In this document: positions 34,050 through 47,400 of the stretch, piece by piece | How the letters are laid out: each line of letters starts with the position of its first letter | Position numbering within the stretch: the first letter of the stretch is position 1 | Source of the DNA: Ziziphus jujuba | Lineage: Eukaryota > Streptophyta > Magnoliopsida > Rosales > Rhamnaceae | Direction of reading: 5' to 3' | Assembly (NCBI RefSeq): GCF_031755915.1 | Contig: NC_083390.1 | Location: 23,555,001 to 23,619,000 of the forward strand | Length of the DNA stretch: 64,000 nucleotides | Notes under the pieces: generated by a model | What the model was told of the DNA's origin: nothing | What the model saw: only the letters and a program-made list of their open reading frames with translations | Database searches by the model: none | Translations under genes and position numbers: made by a program

Positions 34050-35035
34050 TAGATTTTCTGTCCCAATTTTCCTGTTTCCTATCATGTCTCACCATTAAAA
34101 ACAGAACATAATTTAAAATTCCAACTTATTTTCTCATTAGCTCAGGCTTATAACTCCGTTTACTTTTCATTCCACCTTTATCCACGTCACCAACTATAGC
34201 AAACTTTTCTCAATTCCTACAGGGGCCCACTGTATTAAAAATGAGAGAAATTTTGCTTTTGGATTTTTCTTTTACACCTAATAAGGTCCTTGCCTCTACT
34301 GAGTTTTATAAGTCAAAACCACCATAATCGACTTTTACAATTATACCTACGCCTTGCTTCCTATGTAGCATGTGGGAAAGAACACTCTTTGAGTAATTTT
34401 CGTATTCGTAGTGTTGAAGTTCTTAGTGCCTTCAACATTGACATTGATCAAGTTCTTTAAACAACTCCTCATCCACTTCGTGGAAGAACATAGGGATAAA
34501 ATATTCCCACATTGTTAACCAAAACACCATCATCAAATCCTTCAATGGTCTTGCAAATCCTTGGAATACCCTCATAAAAGGTAGCAGACGGAATTGACGG
34601 CGATGATCTGATCTGGATGTTGCCAAATTTGGCTTTGAATTGCATCTGAAACGTCCTCGAGTTGAGCCCCAAACCCACCGATTTCAATTTAAGTCTTTTT
34701 ATGATCCAATTGTAAGGTGAGGCATTTGCTTTCTGTTTCCAATTTATTTTCTTTCAATTGTACCAAAAAATATATATGTTATCTTGTTTCAATCATGGTG
34801 TGTACGAGAAAGAGCAGGGAGGGAAGGTTGTTTTGTGGGGGGGGCGGCTGGTGGTGGGGAGGGTTTGGGAGTCTCATTTAATACAGTGGGCCCAGCAAAA
34901 ATTGTGAAAATGAAGCAGAAAGGAAGCAGAGTTAGAGAAGAGCTAATGGAAAAATAAGTTGGAATTTTAAATAATACATCATATTTTAAATGGTAAGACA
35001 AGATTAGAGATAGAGGAATGGGGAGAGAGGATTCG
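34050..35035. mobile_element. Probable Pack-MULE with long terminal inverted repeats
   Basis: Two long inverted arms enclose a gene fragment. The left arm (about 34050-34250) holds tttaaaattccaacttattt and gggcccactgtattaaa. The right arm (about 34870-35035) holds their complements (aaataagttggaattttaaa, tttaatacagtgggccc) in reverse order with the same spacing. Arms of 150-200 bp around a host gene piece fit the Pack-MULE pattern. The exact outer ends and target duplication were not found. The whole stretch is absent from the corresponding place in the other PLA1 flank copies (between about 1215 and 1330). Confidence 0.6.
34405..34687 (-). pseudogene. Beta-ketoacyl reductase (KCR-like) gene fragment
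   Basis: Read on the minus strand in more than one frame, the pieces line up in order with plant very-long-chain 3-oxoacyl-CoA reductase, the ER short-chain dehydrogenase of fatty-acid elongation: FKAKFGNIQIR, CKTIEGFDDGVLVNNVGIFY (the SDR NNxG region), FFHEVDEELFK, and after another shift KNLINVNVEGTKNF. At least two frameshifts and the missing cofactor-binding and YxxxK parts make it a pseudogene. It lies inside the inverted arms of the probable Pack-MULE, so it was most likely captured from a KCR gene elsewhere. Confidence 0.7.
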
Positions 35036-35041
35036 TATCCG

Positions 35042-35086
<45 letters not shown>

Positions 35087-36212
35087 AGAGAGATTTTTTA
35101 TCATCTTAATTAATAATTGTACAATTTTATTGCCAATTTGGGTCTCAACAAAATTGTTCATTTATAGTAAGAATGAAGATTTTCAGTTTTTTATTTTATT
35201 TTATTCTCTTTTTTTTTTTTTTCATACTTAACCAACTATAAATAGAATTGCACCTCTCATTTTGGGGGGAAAAAAAAAAATATATATATATATATATGTA
35301 ATTTTTTTTTACCTTTTATTTTAATTTTTTATTAATATTTTTAAATAAAATAATATCGTATTAATAATGGATACAGAGAGGTAGGGATAGAAAATAATGG
35401 ATAAAAGATCTGAATGTGTCAGTTAACGCTACTGTGTGAAATTGGGAATTTGCATCAGAATTGAGACTGTGAGACGGTGCTCAGTGGGCTGAATCATTCC
35501 AATTAGTTAAGCTACAATTAGCAAATGGACCACTAGACAACAACTTCTTGAGGGATTTCATCTTCAGAGAGATTTTCAGTATGTCAAATCATTTTCATTT
35601 TTTTGCGTTATGGTTTTGTTTGTTTGTTTGTTTGGTTTTGTTTGTTTGTTTGTTTGGTTTTAATCCGTTAAATGTACATAGCCAAATTGAGTTGTTCCTG
35701 AAAAGACTATTTCATGAATTACTTTGACGTTTTCTTTTTTGGTAAATGAATTACTTTGAAGTTGAAAAGACTTTTGATAATATTATTGTATAGCTCGATG
35801 CCACGATCTAATTCCCCAAATTTTCTATCACTCTCCATACAAATCAACATATAAACTCAAATTTAACGTAAATAAAAAAAAAATAAAAAAATAAAAAATA
35901 AAAAAAGACTGCAATTGAGCAAAAATGAGCGCCCTCTCTCTCTCTTGGGAGGCTCTTTTGAAGTTACCTGCTTGTACATGGATGTTTTTTTTTTTAGGGA
36001 AAAAAAACATTATTATATTTACAAATTTTGGCATTTTTTGGCCAAACATTTTCTACTTACAACTACAACTTTGATCATATACCATCAATTGGCACACCTG
36101 CGAAAAAGCAGATCTGTACTGTGCCAAATCACATATTGAATGTCATTGTTGGGTTGTAAAAAACACTTTTGCCGAATTATTTGTGATTATTGTAGTTTTT
36201 CCCCCCCAAGTA
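35036..36212 (+). repeat. (TA)n tract and final piece of PLA1 3' flank
   Basis: 35046-35083 is a (TA)n tract. 35460-36180 parallels about 1330-1990 of the first block (gaatcattccaat, gagttgttcc, aaaatgag, gcattttttggccaaac, tcaattggcacacctg) in direct orientation. It marks the right boundary of the PLA1 segmental duplications. No gene is seen. Confidence 0.6.
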
Positions 36213-37910
36213 TTAGTCATGCCTTATTTTAGAGAATGTTGAGGATTCATGAGGAGTAGTAGTAGTAGTAGTAGTTGTAGTAGAAGAGGTATGGTTAGAG
36301 GACCACACAAAGACCCTCCAAAATTGTCGATGCTTGCGCTTTGGAGGCTGATCTATTACCTCTGTTTCTGATCTTCTCAGCATCTCCCACATCACCTGCA
36401 CATCCTCATATCCACATGTTTGCACATCATCACGAAGCTTCAATAGCCCACCACCTGCAAAAAAAAATTAACAATACAATTTCCTGTTTTAATTCCACAC
36501 TCCAATAACAAAATCACTATTTTCGCTAATGTAAAAGTTTCACTACAATTTTTACTTTTTAAGTGTTCCACAGAAAATAATAGGTTGTCCATTCGAGATT
36601 GTGAACCTTCATGCTTGAAATAGCATTTTTTCTTTTTCTTTGGAATTTGTGGTCCTAAAAACGGAAATGACCAATGGCACAAACTAGTAATTTGCTTTAT
36701 TTTATTTTATTGTTGTTTTTTGGGCAATTTTTGTTTGGGAGCATGAATTTTGTGAATAGAAAAGCAGTAAAGTGGGTTGGGAGGCATAAAGTTGCACCAA
36801 TAAAGATGTTGATCCTATCGTTAGGCCATAGCTTTCGGCGCAACCATCAAAATTAAACACAGGAATCAGGATTGGCTAATTGCTTCTTCTACTAAGTTAA
36901 TGAATTAAAAATAATAATAATTAATTAAATTAAATAGACTTTAATTGGAAGGTAGGTGTTTAACTTAATCACTGACTATATTTTCCGTACAACCACATAA
37001 AAATAGTTTATTTTTGTTGTTTCAAGTGGGTTTATTAGTTTAGTGGACGTAGCCACCACCAACAAAAGGAATCTCCCTTAATGGTTTTTTTTTTTTTTTT
37101 TTTTGGTTCTTAATTAATTCTTAAGATGAAAGAAATATCTGGGGAATTGTTCAAAAATGTAAAAGTTTTCTGGATTTTTTTTTTTTTGATGATCATAATT
37201 GGAAAATTAATAGTCGATGAAATATTTACAATATGATATAATTGAGTTTATGAAATCAATTCTAAATTAAATTTTTTTTAAAAATTACTAAAATAGAATA
37301 ACTTAGATGAATAACAAACATGAAAGAATTTCATTTATTTTCCTAGGGAAAAAAAATGATCATACGAAAAACATAGGAAAAGAAAAATGGTCCCGAGGCC
37401 AATCTCTATTCAAATAAATTTGAGAATAAATGACGTCATAAATGTTTAAGGGAAAACAATTAATTGTCAATAGCGGAAAAATATTATAATAATTTCTATT
37501 GCATAATTACATTCACAAAAAAACAGAAACAAAAAAACAAAAACAAAGAGCAAAATTTGAAAAGGTAAAAGAAGGAATTTTAACATTTGCTTCTCATGAA
37601 CGCAATAATTAATGGAATTTAATGTAAAAAAAATAAAAAAAAAAAAAAAAAACACTGAGCTGTAGTTAGTAATCAGAAGTTTATAGCTTAATTAATTCTC
37701 TAGCTGCCTACTTACTATAATTGATGCTTAGCAAACTTTTATTGTAAAACTTAGGCTGTGAATGAAAATGAATTTGTGTTTTCTAGGATTGGAAAAGAAA
37801 AGAAGAAGAAGAAAAAAAAAAATACCAGATTTAGGAGAGTAATTAACTCGAGAAGAAAGAGCAAGCCAAACACGGCGAACAGGAAAAATCATATTATTCC
37901 AGAACTCCAT
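36213..37910 (-). CDS. Small plant protein of unknown function, two exons, 108 aa
   Basis: Exon 1 is 37910-37826 and exon 2 is 36454-36213, joined across a 1371-bp phase-1 intron (CTG|GTATTT ... TTTGCAG|GTG), rebuilding a GGG codon run. Exon 1 encodes MEFWNNMIFPVRRVWLALSS; exon 2 begins GGGLLKLRDDVQTCGYEDVQ and continues to VMWEML, then a basic patch (PPKRKHRQFW) and a Ser/Thr-rich tail with a Thr run. Motifs of this kind occur together in a family of short, unnamed plant proteins; I know no assigned function. No signal peptide or membrane helix is seen. The frame is open upstream of the chosen ATG, but no earlier in-frame ATG was found. Confidence 0.75.
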
Positions 37911-38242
37911 GAAACTCTCTTTAACCTGCTTCACTTTTCTCCTCCCTTTCCTCCTACCTCTACTGAGTGGAATCGCTATGCTCCTTAACCCGGCCAGACC
38001 TACCGATTCAACTCACCCTCTACCTACTCACAAAAACTAACTCACCTCAACTCAACTCGCTGCTCTTCTTCTTCTTCTCTCTCTATCTCCAGAGACAGAA
38101 ACCGTGAAAATATTGGTGTGAGAGAGAAAGAGAGAGAGAGAGAGAGGAGAGAGATAAGGGGGGGCGAGGGGCAAAATGGGTATAAAGTAGAAATAATGGA
38201 AGAAGTGTATGGCTGCCTTCCCCACCGACACCCCTTTCTCTC

Positions 38243-38250
38243 CTTTTATA
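38243..38250 (-). promoter_or_regulatory. TATA box of the 108-aa gene
   Basis: The minus strand reads TATAAAAG, about 335 bases before the ATG at 37910. A GA/CT-rich leader lies between (38070-38160), a common arrangement in plant 5' UTRs. Confidence 0.5.
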
Positions 38251-39163
38251 TGTCGTTTTTTTAAAGCTCTCTCTGTTTTCCTATACGTCCACGTGTCTGT
38301 CTACGTGTACGTATCATTTTCTTTATTACCGTTTGTTAGTTATACGGTCATATTTTTTGTTTTTTTCCTTTAAAATTTAAAAAAAAAAAACACTATTTCA
38401 ACTAATTAATTATTCTATATATATATATATTTTTTTTTTTTTTAAATATATGTGTTTAGTGGGAATGGATAAAGAATCTCGTCTAGATTATAGGTTTGTT
38501 GAACTCAAACAAAAAAGAAAAAAATAAAAAACAGGACTATAGGTTTGTTAATGGTGATCAGTGATTAGACTTTTCATTGTGCTTTGTTTATTCTGCCTAT
38601 GTTTTCATAAACTTTATAATACATATATGTATTTTTATGCTTCAATTTTATGATAATCACCCATATTGTACAGTTTTTGCAATTCAATGTGAATTAAGTA
38701 ACCATTATTATCCCAAAGAAAATGGGGGAACAAATTAAACTTTCACATTAAAAAAAAAAAAAAAAAACGATGACAAATGAAATTTAATGAGGCATTTAGC
38801 CAAGCCCACTTATCAAATCCAAACGAAATTCTAATTTAAAATTAATTAGCAATAAATAAAATAGTCTATTTAAATTATATGATGTCTTTTATTTAAATTT
38901 TCTATATATATGGAATGGAACTTTGTTTACGTTTCTTAAATGTTTATATTGTTAATTATATGAAATAAATGAATACTTTTTTAATATTATTTTGTTCACT
39001 ACAGTTTACGTATGTTAGTGTTATTTTATACATGAAAGATATATGTATAAATATTTAAATTAAAACAAGGATACAAATCACAATAGTCGGTAAGTACAAA
39101 TATTACATTCGTTGCATGTGAGAACTTCTTTTTCGTTTCCCCTAAAAATAAGAATAAAATTGG

Positions 39164-39218
<55 letters not shown>

Positions 39219-39320
39219 GCATCAAAATTTTCTTGCATATTCATTATGATTTGGAGCTTTTTTTTTCAAATTCATGTGTTTCCTATAGAAATATAGATGA
39301 ACTATTACTCATACTTTATT

Positions 39321-39380
<60 letters not shown>

Positions 39381-41809
39381 AACACGTGTTAAAAGCTTCT
39401 TCTTTTTTTTCCTTCTTTTTAAATTTAAAATTTGAGGCTGTAAACGTGTCCGAATCAGGTAAAGAAAACGACCTTCAAACGATTCTTTTAGATTTGTGAA
39501 GCGAAGGTGGGCGGTTTGACTGTTTGAAAGTTTTTGAAATTTAAAAAACTATTAACTGAAAAAAAAAAAAAAAAAAGAGAGCGTTTGTGTCGGCAATGTG
39601 TCAGCCACGTGGGCCAATCAGAATAGGGATATGGGATTTGGTGTAGAATGTCAGACAGACAGATAAATGGGTGATCACACGGGCTTCGTCACCTTTGAGA
39701 AGGATCATCTTGATGAGGTTGCCACGCGTCTAATTGCTATTGGAAGTTGCTGCTTTTTTTTTTTTTTTGGGGGGTTAATTAGGTTATATTTGGAACGCAA
39801 GTAAAAATAAAATAAAAAGTTCTTTTTACTTCCTTTTTAATTTTCATTTAATAATTAATTTATCTGTTTGGAAGAACCAATTCTTCTTTAAAATAGACAA
39901 ATTGTGGGGTTTCCAAGTAGAATGTTTTTTTATAGTTGATTGAAATGAATGTATTGGCTTTTTTCAAAGAAGATTTTTTCTTAATAAGAAAAAAAATAGA
40001 CCTTGTTCCCATATGTTTCCTTTTCCTTTTTATGACGTTATTGGTATGTTTTAATATATTATATCTCTAATAGGTTAAATTTGTATCAGGGAGATTCAAA
40101 CTTTTCTATATTTTATTATAAATTGAAATTATTATTATTATATATATATATATATATATAAAATAAAAAAAAGAGTTTGTCACGTCTATAACATTTATTT
40201 AAATTAAAAAATTAAGAGCCTCATAGTATTTAAGAATAAAAATTTGGGATTCGAAAGGCAGTGAGAAGAAGGGCATAAGGCTCTTGTGTGGGTATCGTCA
40301 ACTTCAACCACACATAAGATTTGGCATTCCCACCCTTAATTTCTTGGTGGGATAAGTCACTTTTCTTTTATATATGTGTAACTATTTATTTGTTTTTTAG
40401 CAATTTTTTTAAGGTCTGGAAGACTCTTTGTACCTAATTAATCTTCAAATAATCATTACTACTATTTGAATGCATGTGGGGGGTGAACAAGGACCTTTTC
40501 TTATAATGTTAGTCTACGTGTCCCATTTTCTTCATTCTTCTATTAATATTTACATTAATTTATTTTAGAAATAATTCAATGAAAATGGTCAATATTCAGT
40601 CACTTCTTGTCATGAGCAATTTTAATGAAAAATAATAATTTTTAGATATGTCCTTTCAAAATATGAATTTGGGGTCCTCAAAAATCCATATTTAATTAAT
40701 TCTGAAATTAAACATAATACAACATTTTGGTTTTGGAGCTCCCAGACACTAATACAGTCCATAACGTTGCGTTTGTTGACCTTTATTCACTTAGTGGTAC
40801 TCCCAAAATAGGGAATGGTGGCCAAATTCCATTGTTTCTCTCCTTTTGAAGGAAAATAGTAGAAGACCTTTTTTTTTTTTTTTTTAATTTTTTCCCCATG
40901 GTAGAATATTGAATCCTTTTAGTTTTTCATGTCACCGTATATGTCACAAGTCATTAACTAACAAACTTGACTCAGAAATTGTTTACCAAAAAAAATATTA
41001 TAAATCAAGTGCAAGTATTCAAAGAAAAGAACCAAAATAGTTGTCACCATATAGTATCACCATGGTTGGTTTAGTAATTGACTGGGAAGGCTTCTTGTCC
41101 TATCAGTATCACTATCAGCTGTATATATATGATCTTTGAAAATTGTCTAGTGTTTGGTGGTTTTGTACATGGATTAGATCATATATATGTACATGTACAT
41201 GGTAAATATTAATAATTTATGCATAATTATAATTTCGTTATTCCTTTGTCTTGTTTGTAATGATGACTAAAGATTATTTTAATAAATTTTATATTAAACA
41301 AAGAGATTATTTTAATATATAGTATTTTATTAATTCCCATTATCAGTTTGACAATGTGATGAATATATAAAAAACTCAAAACTCATGTAATTTCCCCACA
41401 GGAAAAGTCTAAAAAGTACCGCAGACCTAATAAAACTTGTTTAAGTTCATTTACAGAGTGATTGATGTGTCTTAACTAGACAAAACCTTGACCAAAGTAT
41501 ATCCGAATTCGTATTCACTTGGTTAGGCAGGGAAAAATAAATAAATAAATAAAAGTCCAACTTTATGCTGCTAATTTTCAGAGAATGAGCAGACTTTCTT
41601 CTCCTATGTCAGCATTGTCATCAAATTAGAAACCTCAAGTATGAAATGTCACAAATTCATTCTGATGACTTGACTATTTGGTTTTTAACTAAAATCTTTC
41701 TCTTCACTTGTATTAATTTTTGTGAGCTAAGGAATTTACAATTCTTGAGTTGGACATTTTGATACATTAATAATTTAACCCAAAAATTCACTATGTATGA
41801 TTATGATTA

Positions 41810-41857
<48 letters not shown>

Positions 41858-42041
41858 GACTTTTCTACTACTTAATCTTGGCTTTTGAATTATATAACGG
41901 ACTTTGTAAGGGGTATTACTGTCTTTGCAAATATTCTTTATATTAACACCATTTTTACTGGTTGTTGTAAATGGGAAACATGAAGTTTTTTTATGAAGAA
42001 TTTTCCAGTTTCTTGCTGAGGTGTACTTCTGTTGGTAACTG

Positions 42042-42081
<40 letters not shown>

Positions 42082-44392
42082 AATCAGTAACAAAAACAAA
42101 TTTGTTGTCGTCTTAAGTAAGCAAAGCACCAAATTATTCAAGTTTTTGAACGGTGTTGAAGTTTCAACATCATGATTAAAGAATTTCCTTTATGGAATTA
42201 CTCTTGTACTAAATAATGTATATGAATTAGGAGAAGAAGAAATATTACCAGCCGCACATCCCAGTTGAGCATAATATGAAAAGAGTATTCCTTTTTATCA
42301 AAAAATAGAGAACCAATTATTTAGCATCAAGAACTCATATTTAGAGTGAGCTCACAATTTACGCCATCGTAACGAATCATAGTCTTTTGAATGAAGCAAA
42401 CAAGACCAAACCTGAAAAAATGTGACCCACTCATGCTCTTGGTCTTATTCGAAGATTAATCTATTGCTAGGTTTCTGTAATATCAAATGGATTTGGTCTA
42501 ATTTGCATTTTCCTTCACTCTATGAAATTAGCATCTTCTTTATTACAGGGCTTTTATGCTTTTATTCATAACCAATAATATTGTTTTTGGTGAATATAAC
42601 CAGTAGTGTTTTCATCTTTTATTCCATCCTAAAACATTAAACATTGACCCAAAAAAAAAAAAAAAAGGGAAAATTGTACTAAAGAGTTTCTTAAACACTC
42701 CAAGTCATAGGAAAATGAGGAAGACATAAGAAGATGCTTTAGATTTTGTTGTAAAAAAGCATTATCCACTTATTGTTAAATTCAGGATTAGATTCTGTGA
42801 AATTATGAATAATATGAAGTTTCTATAGTTACCAGTCATTGATAAAATGCAGATTATTTAATTCATAAATGACACCATTTTCCTTTTTAACTATATATCC
42901 GTATACCCAAAAAATTGCTTCTTACCCAAAATCCATAATTTTATGTAATATTAATTTTGGAAAGTTGTTTAAAAAAACAACCAAAAAAAAAAAAAAAAAA
43001 GAGAGAGAAAAATTGCATATATTTCTCTTTGGCTATGCACAAAAGAAAACAAGTAAGAGGAATGGAGCTTAAGAAATTGGTCAAATCATCTTTGATTATG
43101 CTTCTTCTTTGGAATTATTTGATAAAAAAATTTTCTCTTTGTTTAGTTCTGAGAAGGTTCTTCACAGACCATCCAGTTTGCTCACTTTTAAAAGTAATTT
43201 CTCTTTCGTTTGGTGCTGAGAACCTTGATCTTCACATTCCATTTAAAAAAAAAAAAAATTCAAAGTTGAATTTCTAAATAGTAAAATACCAAAAGCAATC
43301 CTCTTTTTAGCTTTTGTCACTTAATTGTCTCCCTGAATAATGTAGATTATGCTATCTCCATAACATACCAGAATCAAAACAATGGAAAACCCAAATCATC
43401 TTTATTTTGTCCTCGGCTCTCTCTCATCCACAAAACTCTCCAATCATCTTTCACTGCAACCATTGGAATTTTCGTAGAATTTAGGGTCCATTGATTCTCC
43501 ATTAATTAGTTGACCTTGGAAACATATTCCACCAAACATGTAATGAAAAATTAGTCAGAATTATCCAGACCGTCTTTTTTTGTGTGGTTTTTTGAAAACC
43601 ATGAAAATTGTTGTTTGGATGTGGTAGGGTCATCTTCCTCAGGCGCTCTTCAATGATTCTTTTCACACGGTAAACCAATATGTGTATATATATATATACA
43701 GTATATAAACCCAGAGTTCAAAAAATATATAAAATATAAAGAATTCAAATACAATATAAGGAGGTGAGGTGAGCATGAAGTGTTGATGGATAACTCCAAT
43801 AATAAGATATATGATTCACAAGTCAATAGGAGAATTATAAAGACAATACATAGCAAAAGTTCACTGTCAACATCCATTATAAGTTTCGGTTAAAAAAAAC
43901 TTCCATTAGAAGTTAAAATGAATATGAAATTCTCTCATTATCTTTTATATATGAGTTATAGCAGAGTTCATTGTCAACTTCCATTAGACGTTAAAAATGG
44001 ATATTGATCCTTTTTAACTTTTTTGTGAAATATATACATGCTTATCTTAATGAGCTAACCCTATAAACACTTTTTTTTAAAATGAGTGGTCATGTTCTAT
44101 TCTATTTTCTTTTGTGTTTATCTGTTTTGTTTGCATCAAGGAATAGGGTTAAAAAAATAAAAATAAAATAAAAAAACTCACGCCAGGAGATGCTTCTAGT
44201 CCATTTAAAAAACCTCGTTATTTAGGATATATTCTTTAACTCCCAAGTTGCTTTGGTAACCCCTAAATTAACAAGCATTTACATTCCAAACGTATATCCT
44301 ATCCGAATTACTTTTTTTCAAAATGGATTTCGCTTGCAAAGAAATGAGATATAAACAATGGAATCCAAGATCATTTATTTCGCCCAGTAGAA

Positions 44393-44423
<31 letters not shown>

Positions 44424-44453
44424 CCTTTAAAGCACCACGCTATTATCCGTATT
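38251..44453. other. Gene-poor AT-rich spacer
   Basis: No ORF here has recognisable content or convincing splice structure. It holds microsatellites: (GA)n at about 39171-39214 and 39340-39379, (TA)n at about 40139-40160, 41819-41845, 42051-42077 and 44400-44423, and many poly(A)/(T) runs. A G-box CACGTG at 39606-39611 followed by CCAATCA looks promoter-like, but no gene start was found nearby. A short duplicated piece (gttcactgtcaacatccatta, repeated with changes) occurs near 43860 and 43970. Confidence 0.5.
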
Positions 44454-47400
44454 CTAGTCAATGTTCTTCATATATTCCTTTGAAAGTTTGGTCTCCATTA
44501 TCATCTGTTGTTCTTTCAGTAAAGAATAACCTGATTCTAGCAAAGCCTCTAATGTTTGCTGCTCAAACAAAAGCAAAAAACAAGTTAGTGCTAAACAATT
44601 TGAGATAAAAAGGGTCAGATAAGAAATGCCTTGAAACAGACAACAAAAACAATATCTATCTGGTTTCGTATTACTCTAATACCCAGTAAGCTGAGCACTG
44701 GCTATTTGCCATTTAATTTCTTCTTCCTCCCTCAGTTTCATAATGTCAAAACTCAAACGGCAGAAAAATCTAAGAGCACAAAATTTCGGTTGGTAACAGA
44801 ATAAATTCACAGTTTCTGTATACAGTTCAATTGTTTGCTTATTTCCAAATGGTGAAAATCAACAACATTATCTATAATTATTCTAAATTAAGAAAATAAT
44901 TATAAAATCTAATAATTGAAATATTTACCACATGTTAAAGGGTAATGATGCCAATAGTATATTATAACTGTGTTTAGTAAACTACCTTCGGGGGAGTAAA
45001 AACTGGAAGTTTGTCGCTCTTTCTTCGCTTGAGAAGTTTGTTACCAAGACTTTGAATGCCTCCGATATCGTCAACCCACTATAATGAAATATTAATTAGA
45101 TAATACACATGTACATATATAAATTATTTAGAAATTCTATAAAAATAATTATGTCATAGAACTTGTCACTAAGTCACATATTTGGAGTTAGAAACAAGTG
45201 GAAACAATTCACGAATTATATGTAAAATTCCTTCTAGGAGAAAGCTAAACACATGCCAATACAAATTTAGATGGTTGCTTTCTTTCTGTGCTAGCTTGAA
45301 ACCATGCTAAATTATATAAAGAATCTGTTTGGCTGTTCATCTGGTGCTTATTCTAGTAATCTGTTTTTATTGTTTGGTTGGTCAATTTAAAAATTCTTGT
45401 TCGATATTGTTTACTCAATTGCATAACAAAATTAATACCAGAAAGAGCATAGAAAGGCCTGAACAGTGACCAGTTTTTTGGTGGTACTGTGAACTGTAGT
45501 GTACTGGCAGTTAATTGCGTTGTCTATCGTATATACCAGTTAATATAGGTTAAGGCTAAATGTGAATGTAGTAAAGTGAAAGAATGGATTATGATAGTTG
45601 TAGGACTGTCTACAAGGAACAGGAGATGAACTTAGTTAAATTTAGAAATAATAAAAAGAAAAAAATCAATACACTAAAATACTGATTGCATAATCTAAAT
45701 CCAGGGATTTGAATTGAGTATGTGTAGAAGTCACATTATCTAAAAACATTACTTTCCAAAAGTGATTAAAAATCCAAACAATTACTCTTTGAGGTTTAAA
45801 ATTTCAAAATAGATCGCATCTATCTGCTCATCATAATAAATATGTCATATACCTTGGAAATAGACCTGTCATATGTGCGAGACCTTACAGCTCCATAGAA
45901 ATCGAGTGCTGCCCAAGTGCAAATCAATAGATTAAATTAATAAAAAATAAAAAAATAAAAAAATAAAAAAGAAAAATAGAAAGTCTTGGATTTTTAAATA
46001 ATGTATCCGCAATGCTTACAACTTCATCTTTCCAAGGGATATGAATTGATGATACAAAGAGAAATGTACCTTGATTAGGAAATGTATCCACAATGCTTAT
46101 GACCTCATCTTTAGATATGCCATCTTTTTCATACATTCTGTGAACAATATTCACAATATCCTCACGATTTGGCTGCCTGTTTGACAAACAACTTTTAGAG
46201 AATGGAGGATATAGCTAATTTACCTTTCATTAAAGATATATAACAAAAAGAATACCATAGTTGGATCTGTCTAAAGTACCATAAATAATAAAACATAACA
46301 AACAATCTAAGATAAATATTATATAATAGGTTGCACTCACAAACAAAATGAAAGTGACATGAGGCAAATAATACATAATGTAGCCAAGTAAACGTATGGA
46401 CTGGCCTCTAAGTCCTTTAACATAACTTCAGAAGACATATAACTCAGTTCTTTCTGATGTTTTCCCGTTATAATTGTTTGGCTTATAGGATTTGCACTCT
46501 GGAACCCATAGTTCACAGGAATCAAGCCAATCTTACTGAAGGCGGTAGGACCAGATTTACAATCAAGCCTTGAATTAAACATCAATCAGGTCTACCATCA
46601 AAATATGTTGTAAGTTTTCCAGAGAAACTTCAAATTTGAGCCCTATATTTTTGGGCTTTGTTTCAACACTAAACAGTTGTTTGACAGAAATGATAAAACC
46701 TTAGTTCACAGGAATCAAGCCAATCTTACTGAAGGCGGTAGAACCAGATTTACAATCAAGCCTTGAATTAAACATCTATAAGGTCTACCATCAAAATAAG
46801 TTGTAAGTTTGCCAGAGAAACTTCAAATTTGAGCCCTATATTTTTGGGCTTTGTTTCAACACTAAACAGTTGTTTGACAGAAATGATAAAACCTTTACCG
46901 ACGAAATGGACTACAAGTTATTATTAAACTTACTGGCTATATGGCAACATTTAAGAAATACAATCATAGGGACACTGCAAGCACACATGCAAACTGTGTG
47001 TTCACATGATTACATGAATGTAACACCTATATTTATGATTAAATTAGTATGTCAGTGTAAAAGAGTCATAGAATACAACAAAATTTAGTTAAGGCAAATT
47101 CTAATTTAAAGAGTATGGAATTTGTTGAAGTGAAAGCAAAGCCATACCAGTAAAATTTTTCCATCCTTCCATCGCGAATCAAGGGAGCATATATTGTTGA
47201 AAAATCATTCCCTGTAACAATTATAGGAACTCTGTTTGTAATATCTGATTCTCGCCAATCTTGTCCAACACTCACCCTTGTTGGATTATCTGCTAGATTC
47301 ATGAGAGTTCCAACAACGATTTGATTGTTGACTGTCATCTGAGTATTTCCTAGATAAGAGATAACAAGAACATATGTATTAACATTATAAATTCATGCAT

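Noticed and set aside
39500..39720. Promoter-like stretch with G-box and CCAAT motif
   Set aside because: No start codon with a supported reading frame or splice structure lies downstream on either strand, so only the motifs were noted.
43380..43475. Short ORF starting MENPNHLYFVLGS
   Set aside because: Only about 30 codons, no recognisable motif, and no splice partner found.
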